Assembly: GCF_000485595.1 (NCBI RefSeq)
Contig: NW_014577177.1
Location: 374,900 to 407,621 of the forward strand
DNA length: 32,722 nt
Direction: 5' to 3'
Source of the DNA: Priapulus caudatus
Taxonomy: Eukaryota; Priapulida; Priapulimorpha; Priapulimorphida; Priapulidae
In this document: positions 28,739 through 32,722 of the stretch, piece after piece
How positions within the stretch are numbered: the first letter of the stretch is position 1
Layout: every line of letters begins with the position of its first letter
Position numbers and translations under genes: made by a program
Notes under the pieces: model-generated
What the model saw: the letters and a program-made list of their open reading frames with translations, nothing else
Database searches by the model: none
Told to the model about the DNA's origin: nothing

Positions 28739-30882
28739 GTGAGTACACGCGTCTAGCATAGTGTGGTGTTAGTAGCAGGCTACTGCACCGTGGCCAAGCT
28801 AGCGTAGTTAGCTATGCTAGTGATGGAACTCAGTGAGACTACACGCGTCTAGCACAGTGTGGTGTTAGTAGCAGGCTACTGCACCGTGGCCAAGCTAGTT
28901 CCTTCACTAGCGTAGCTAACTACACTCAGTGAGTACACGCGTCTAGCATAGTGTGGTGTTAGTAGCAGGCTACTGCACCGTGGCCAAGCTAGCTGTAGTT
29001 AGCTACGCTAGTGAAGGAACTCCGTGAGTACACGCGTCTAGCACAGTGTGGTGTTAGTAGCAGGCTACTGCACCGTGGCCAAGCTAGTGTAGTTAGCTAC
29101 GCTAGTGAAGGAACTCAGTGAGTACACGCGTCTAGCACAGTGTGATGTTAGTAGCAGGCTATTAGTTAGATAGTGTAGAAAATAAATGGTATATTGGTTG
29201 TTGCTCATGACTCTAGTTGCTATCTATTGAGGTATTTTATTATGTCGTTGATGCTGGAGGTCAGATAAAATATAGACATACGATTGTGGACAGTGCTGGA
29301 ATTGCGACCATTGAAAGAAATTCTTCTCAGCTGCAATTCTGTTATGGTTTGTCCTTGCTAACGTCAACGGTAGTTACGGTACTAACCAGCAGGGCTGGGC
29401 ATGGGGTCCGACTGGGGCAGGGTAGGAGATGTGGTGGGTGGAGAGTGGTTAGGAGGAAGTTGGTATGGAAAGTGTGGTCCGATTTCATATTAATGCAATC
29501 ACATGCTTGTATGAAAATGCTGTAAAATCCGGGTAAAGGTCATGGACAACATCTTATAATTGGTAAATCGTGTGTCTGGTTGCCAGCATTATGGCTCGTT
29601 TTAGGATAAAATTCTCTCTATACTAGACATATTGCTTAAAAAAGCATGGGAAAATCTGAGAGTGGCACGTGCTGTCATCAGTAGTCAAGCATCGACAAAG
29701 CTAAGCTAATCGATGACAAACTGTGAGTGAATTTGCTTCAAGGAATTTCAATCTATATGGCCATTAGTGGCCCACCCATTCGGTCAATGATGGGAAGTGT
29801 GCCACGGGGCATGTTTACGATCCATATTGTGTGATATATGGAGCGCCTGCATTCGCACAGTTAGCCCGTTCGTTTAATGCGTATGGCTTAACAGCATGTG
29901 TATTGAAAGGCGACTGGTGGCACCTCTCATTCTGAGACTGAATGTAGGGATGTATAGGCGGGACTAATTTGATAAACGCTGCGGCCCTCTTTGCGTGTAT
30001 TTTGATGTTATTGCTGTTACGACTCTGTTGTCTGAGGGTGTGCTGGTGGCTATAACCTAGTTACTCTCACACAATAAAGTCCACCCTATGTGTGGACAAA
30101 TAGCTCTAACAGCATCAAATTCTCCCTTTTTATCCTGGTAACGGTAACTGCAAACTAGGTGCTGCAGTTAGTTTTGCAACACCAGCTATTTTATCGCAGT
30201 CGCCTTCGCTGTAACCAATCATAGGCTCTGACATGGCACTTTTCCTCCTGCTAGCTATGCAGTACCAAAGCCGGCATCGTTCGTCATTTCAGGTAATGCT
30301 TACTCGTATGAAGACCAGGACACGTCGAGCGACAGCGACGATGAGGTGCTACGGCGCCTGCAGGCCTCCATGAGCGCCCACACCATCTCCAAGGCCAACA
30401 TATGCTCCAACAGCGGCCATTTTGGAACGTCGGAGCCCGTGATCCGGCAAGCGTCGTTGACCAGGGTGCCCGGTCTGTCCAAACAGCCGTCTCTCGGAAG
30501 CGGCACAGGTGCGTTAACGGCTGTTTGCCTGAGTGTTGTGTTGTGTGTTGTGTTGTATGTTAATTGTCTGATATTGAAGCTATAGAACAGGAGCGCTAAG
30601 TCGTTACACTCGCGAGCAAGCGCTGCTCATTTGGGTGGGCTCTACATTGTGACATAGCAGTAGGGGGGGAGTAAGAACTAGCAGCATTGAGTGGTTGAGT
30701 GATTTCATGTGCTGCCTTACCGGATTTGCTCTAATCAACCTATCAAGCAGAATCGGCTTTGGCCATGACATGGGTCAATGATCTGACTACTAAATAGCCG
30801 TATTATAGGATTTAATGCTGCCACAGGAGTGACCAGTCATTTCCATGACTTCAACCACCAATAATAACAATAATGATGGTGG

Positions 30883-30935
<53 letters not shown>

Positions 30936-30946
30936 GTGACGATGAT

Positions 30947-30977
<31 letters not shown>

Positions 30978-31124
30978 GTGATGATGATTATGATGATGAT
31001 AATGACGATGATAATGATAATGATAATGATAATGATAATGATAATGATAATGATAATGATAATGATAATGATAATGATAATGATAATGATAATGATAATG
31101 ATAATGATAATGATAATGATAATG

Positions 31125-31167
<43 letters not shown>

Positions 31168-31529
31168 TAATAATACGTAGCCATGTGTTCACATCTGCAT
31201 TCCAGTAAAAAAAAATTGTAGACCACAATACACCTGGGCTTTAAATTAACATTAACATTAACATTAACATTAACATCAACACGAGAATGAGCAACAGCGT
31301 GACGTCCGCCGTAACGTAGAGAAGCGAGAGTGTTCCCTGAGCATTCGTCTAGAATGCGCGCGCGCATGCGAATATAATCGCAATATAATCGCGACTTTCG
31401 ATATTTCCTATGCTGCTTCGGGGGTGTAATAGAATGAGAGCGTTGTCGCGCACGTGTCGTTACAGTAGCAGCAGCAGCTACTAGTTAGTTACTCGCGTCT
31501 ATAGTAGAATAACTACTGTGTGTTTTGTC

Positions 31530-31568
<39 letters not shown>

Positions 31569-31784
31569 GCATCATCAGGAGCAGCGGCAGATGCTCGCGA
31601 GGAACGAGAGCCGAACACGGGAGTTCTGATCTCGCTCGGCGACGCCGACAGTTCGCCGATGCGCAGCGGGCGCGCGCACAGTCTCGCCGTGAGGGAGCAT
31701 CACGTGACGATGTCGGCGTCGAGCCTCGACGGCAGCGGGGTGGAGGACAGCGACGACCAGGTCATGATCATTCCGGGCGACGAG
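28574..31784 (+). CDS. SYT14: Synaptotagmin-14/16-like protein, three internal exons
   Basis: Exons 28574-28738, 30293-30508 and 31534-31784 join in frame (AGT and GCA codons rebuilt across the two introns), giving about 210 residues. Seen: a transmembrane helix FLGAVAGFVIVLVIFFLYL, a juxtamembrane HKKLCFSEVGGFPCC, an acidic SSDSDDEVLRRLQ block, then a low-complexity Ser/Ala-rich linker with 13 alanines. From memory of the family, SYT14 and SYT16 share the order TM - KK.CF..VGGFP - Y...D..SSS.S.DE, which is distinctive within synaptotagmins. These proteins are atypical, Ca2+-independent synaptotagmins in membrane trafficking. The N-terminal exon and both C2 domains are outside the exons seen; the C2 part should lie to the right of the window. 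SYT14 and SYT16 cannot be told apart here; an invertebrate is likely to have one pre-duplication gene. Confidence 0.83.
28732..29165 (+). repeat. ~94-bp tandem array covering the splice donor
   Basis: About 4.6 units, each starting AACTCAGTGAGTACACGCGT and continuing TAGTAGCAGGCTACTGCACC; starts at about 28734, 28827, 28924, 29018 and 29112. Unit 1 contains the exon end and donor, so later units carry donor copies (one mutated to GTGAGA). The inner part has AGTTAGCTACGCTAGT self-complementary sequence, and one unit has it inverted. Confidence 0.92.
29166..30292. other. Synaptotagmin-like intron, no other feature
   Basis: Unique sequence after the tandem array up to the acceptor at 30292. A 102-codon frame at 29217 lacks motifs. 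Confidence 0.5.
30293..30508 (+). CDS. SYT14: SYT14/16-like exon with acidic block
   Basis: Acceptor GTCATTTCAG ends at 30292; donor CACAG|GTGCGT follows 30508. Two bases complete AGT (Ser), then NAYSYEDQDTSSDSDDEVLR and onward to LSKQPSLGSGT. The acidic serine cluster fits a casein-kinase-2 type site and aligns with the SYT14 segment after the VGGFP motif. GC-rich relative to the introns. Confidence 0.82.
30878..31175 (+). repeat. (GAT)n, (GATAAT)n and (AAT)n microsatellite
   Basis: Trinucleotide GAT run to about 31005, then roughly two dozen near-perfect GATAAT hexamers to about 31152, then AAT units. Produces artefactual poly-Met, poly-Ile and Tyr-His frames. Confidence 0.97.
31240..31278 (+). 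repeat. (TTAACA)n repeat
   Basis: About six TTAACA units within the same intron. Confidence 0.92.
31531..31566 (+). repeat. (CAG)12 at the splice acceptor
   Basis: Twelve CAG units begin at the acceptor itself and run into the exon, read as polyalanine. A smaller CAG cluster lies at about 31466. Confidence 0.95.
31534..31784 (+). CDS. SYT14: SYT14/16-like exon with polyalanine tract
   Basis: Acceptor TTTTGTCACAG ends at 31533; donor CGAG|GTGAGG follows 31784. The exon opens inside a 12-unit CAG repeat read as GCA, giving 13 alanines, then SSGAAADAREEREPNTGVLI and a Ser/Asp-rich stretch ending DDQVMIIPGDE. Incoming phase 1 is correct and the exon ends on a whole codon. High GC and sustained open frame support coding; the N-terminal boundary within the CAG run is uncertain. 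Confidence 0.78.
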
Positions 31785-31795
31785 GTGAGGGAGCG

Positions 31796-32139
31796 CAGGG
31801 TGCGAAATTTACGCGAGTCCGGAGTCAAATACTCCCTGATTTACTGTCGGACTCCCTGATTTGATATATGCAGGAGTCCGTGTGACTCCCTGAAAATTCT
31901 GCTATATACTAACTAGTTCGTTCCAGAGCACAGCCTCGCGGTATTACCGTATTTTTTTAGCAAATCGCCGAAGAAAATTTGGCAGATGTGCAACCGTGTG
32001 ACTCTTCAAAATAAGTACGTGCGTTATTGTTAAAATATCTTTAGTTTTGAACTTCAGACTACAGGCTCCTTGATTTTGCTGCGGACTCCCTCTTTTTAAG
32101 GGCAGGGCTCCCTTGATCAAAAGTTAATTTCTACCCCTG
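31796..32139. mobile_element. hAT-like MITE just inside an intron
   Basis: Ends CAGGGTGCGAAATTTAC and GTTAATTTCTACCCCTG, an imperfect inverted repeat typical of hAT (CAGGGGT...). GAGCG lies at both flanks (31791-31795, 32144-32148), part of a decayed 8-bp duplication. Internal GACTCCCTGATTT repeats. No coding capacity. Confidence 0.72.
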
Positions 32140-32395
32140 GTCCGAGCGTGTGATCTTGTTTTCACGACCTCTCGGTTGAAATTGAAATTACACGCGTGAT
32201 TTCTTAATGTTTTCAACTTTGCGTGATCTTTCGTACATCGTAATGCAGCCGTGTCGCGGTTGAACCCGTGCACGCGGAATTTCATGTCAACTTTAATGTT
32301 TGAAGTATCGAAAAATAATGTTGGTTACATGTGTGTGTCTATATTATTCTAATAAGTTATATATCTATATAGTGCCTGTGGTGTATTACTGTGGT

Positions 32396-32660
32396 ACTAA
32401 TACTTACTGTATGTGTGGTAGTTACTACTATGTGTGGTACTAATACTTACTGTATGTGTGGTAGTTACTATGTGTGAAACTAATACTTACTGTATGTGGG
32501 GTAGTTACCATGTGTGATACTAATACTTACTGTATGTGTGGTAGTTACTATGTGTGGTACTAATACTTACTGTATGTGTGGTAGTTACTATGTGTGGTAC
32601 TAATACTTACTGTATGTGTGGTAGTTACTATGTGTGGTACTAATACTTACTGTAAAAAAT
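32396..32660 (+). repeat. 40-bp minisatellite
   Basis: Unit TACTAATACTTACTGTATGT followed by GTGGTAGTTACTATGTGTGG, about 6.5 copies, in the synaptotagmin-like intron. Confidence 0.92.
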
Positions 32661-32722
32661 TATGTGTGCGTAACGTTACCATAAGTATAACTAAATACTT
32701 ACTGTAATGCTGTGGTATTACT

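Noticed and set aside
28732-29165. CRISPR-like regular repeats
   Set aside because: Contiguous tandem units without unique spacers in a eukaryotic intron.
30837-31367. 176-codon Tyr-His and 125-codon poly-Ile frames
   Set aside because: Direct translation of GAT and GATAAT microsatellites in several frames at once.
32396-32660. CRISPR-like regular repeats
   Set aside because: Plain 40-bp minisatellite with no spacers.
1-32722. tRNA or rRNA genes
   Set aside because: No GGTTCRANYCC-type box B with matching box A and foldable arms, and no rRNA core sequence was found by eye.

Overview
This is a eukaryotic, metazoan-type window. Spliced genes with GT-AG introns and animal gene families sit in a large amount of transposon-derived DNA. 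The organism cannot be named from sequence alone. The gene set (CCDC61, OPA3, a SYT14/16-type synaptotagmin), compact introns in the first gene, a short TTAGGG-type telomere motif and many foldback or MITE-like elements fit an invertebrate animal, possibly an early-branching one such as a sponge or cnidarian.

Layout: (1) 1-1236 is one copy of a dispersed repeat carrying a MITE. (2) 1237-5712, plus strand, holds ten exons of the 3' part of CCDC61 (VFL3), a coiled-coil basal-body protein. All exon junctions are phase-compatible, and the 5' end lies outside the window or is not recognisable. (3) 5788-7748 is a ~2 kb block duplicated at 18961-21120; it also supplies the putative CCDC61 poly(A) signal. 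(4) 7750-13130 is mostly repeats, a 25-N assembly gap flanked by a duplicated ~0.5 kb sequence, and a few weak exon candidates. (5) 13398-13777, minus strand, is the terminal exon of OPA3, a mitochondrial membrane protein. (6) 13800-28570 is a gene-poor transposon-derived region: foldback elements, a ~0.9 kb T-depleted tract, the second copy of the 2 kb block, nested palindromic elements and microsatellites. (7) 28574-31784, plus strand, holds three consecutive exons of a SYT14/SYT16-like transmembrane synaptotagmin; its C2 domains lie beyond the right edge.

The three genes have no evident joint function: one acts in basal bodies, one in mitochondria, one in membrane traffic. The most unusual content is the mobile DNA. 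A family of tiny, almost perfect palindromes (40, 40 and 52 bp), plus a 790-bp foldback, share termini of the form CARGRRTDRATAAT and 7-8 bp target duplications. Two members sit head to tail with three copies of the same 8-bp target. A repeat present twice in the window gives an internal empty-site comparison that fixes the ends of several insertions. Some duplicated stretches differ by many scattered single-base insertions, suggesting noisy long-read patches or misjoined haplotypes, so parts of 11.2-21.1 kb should be read with caution.
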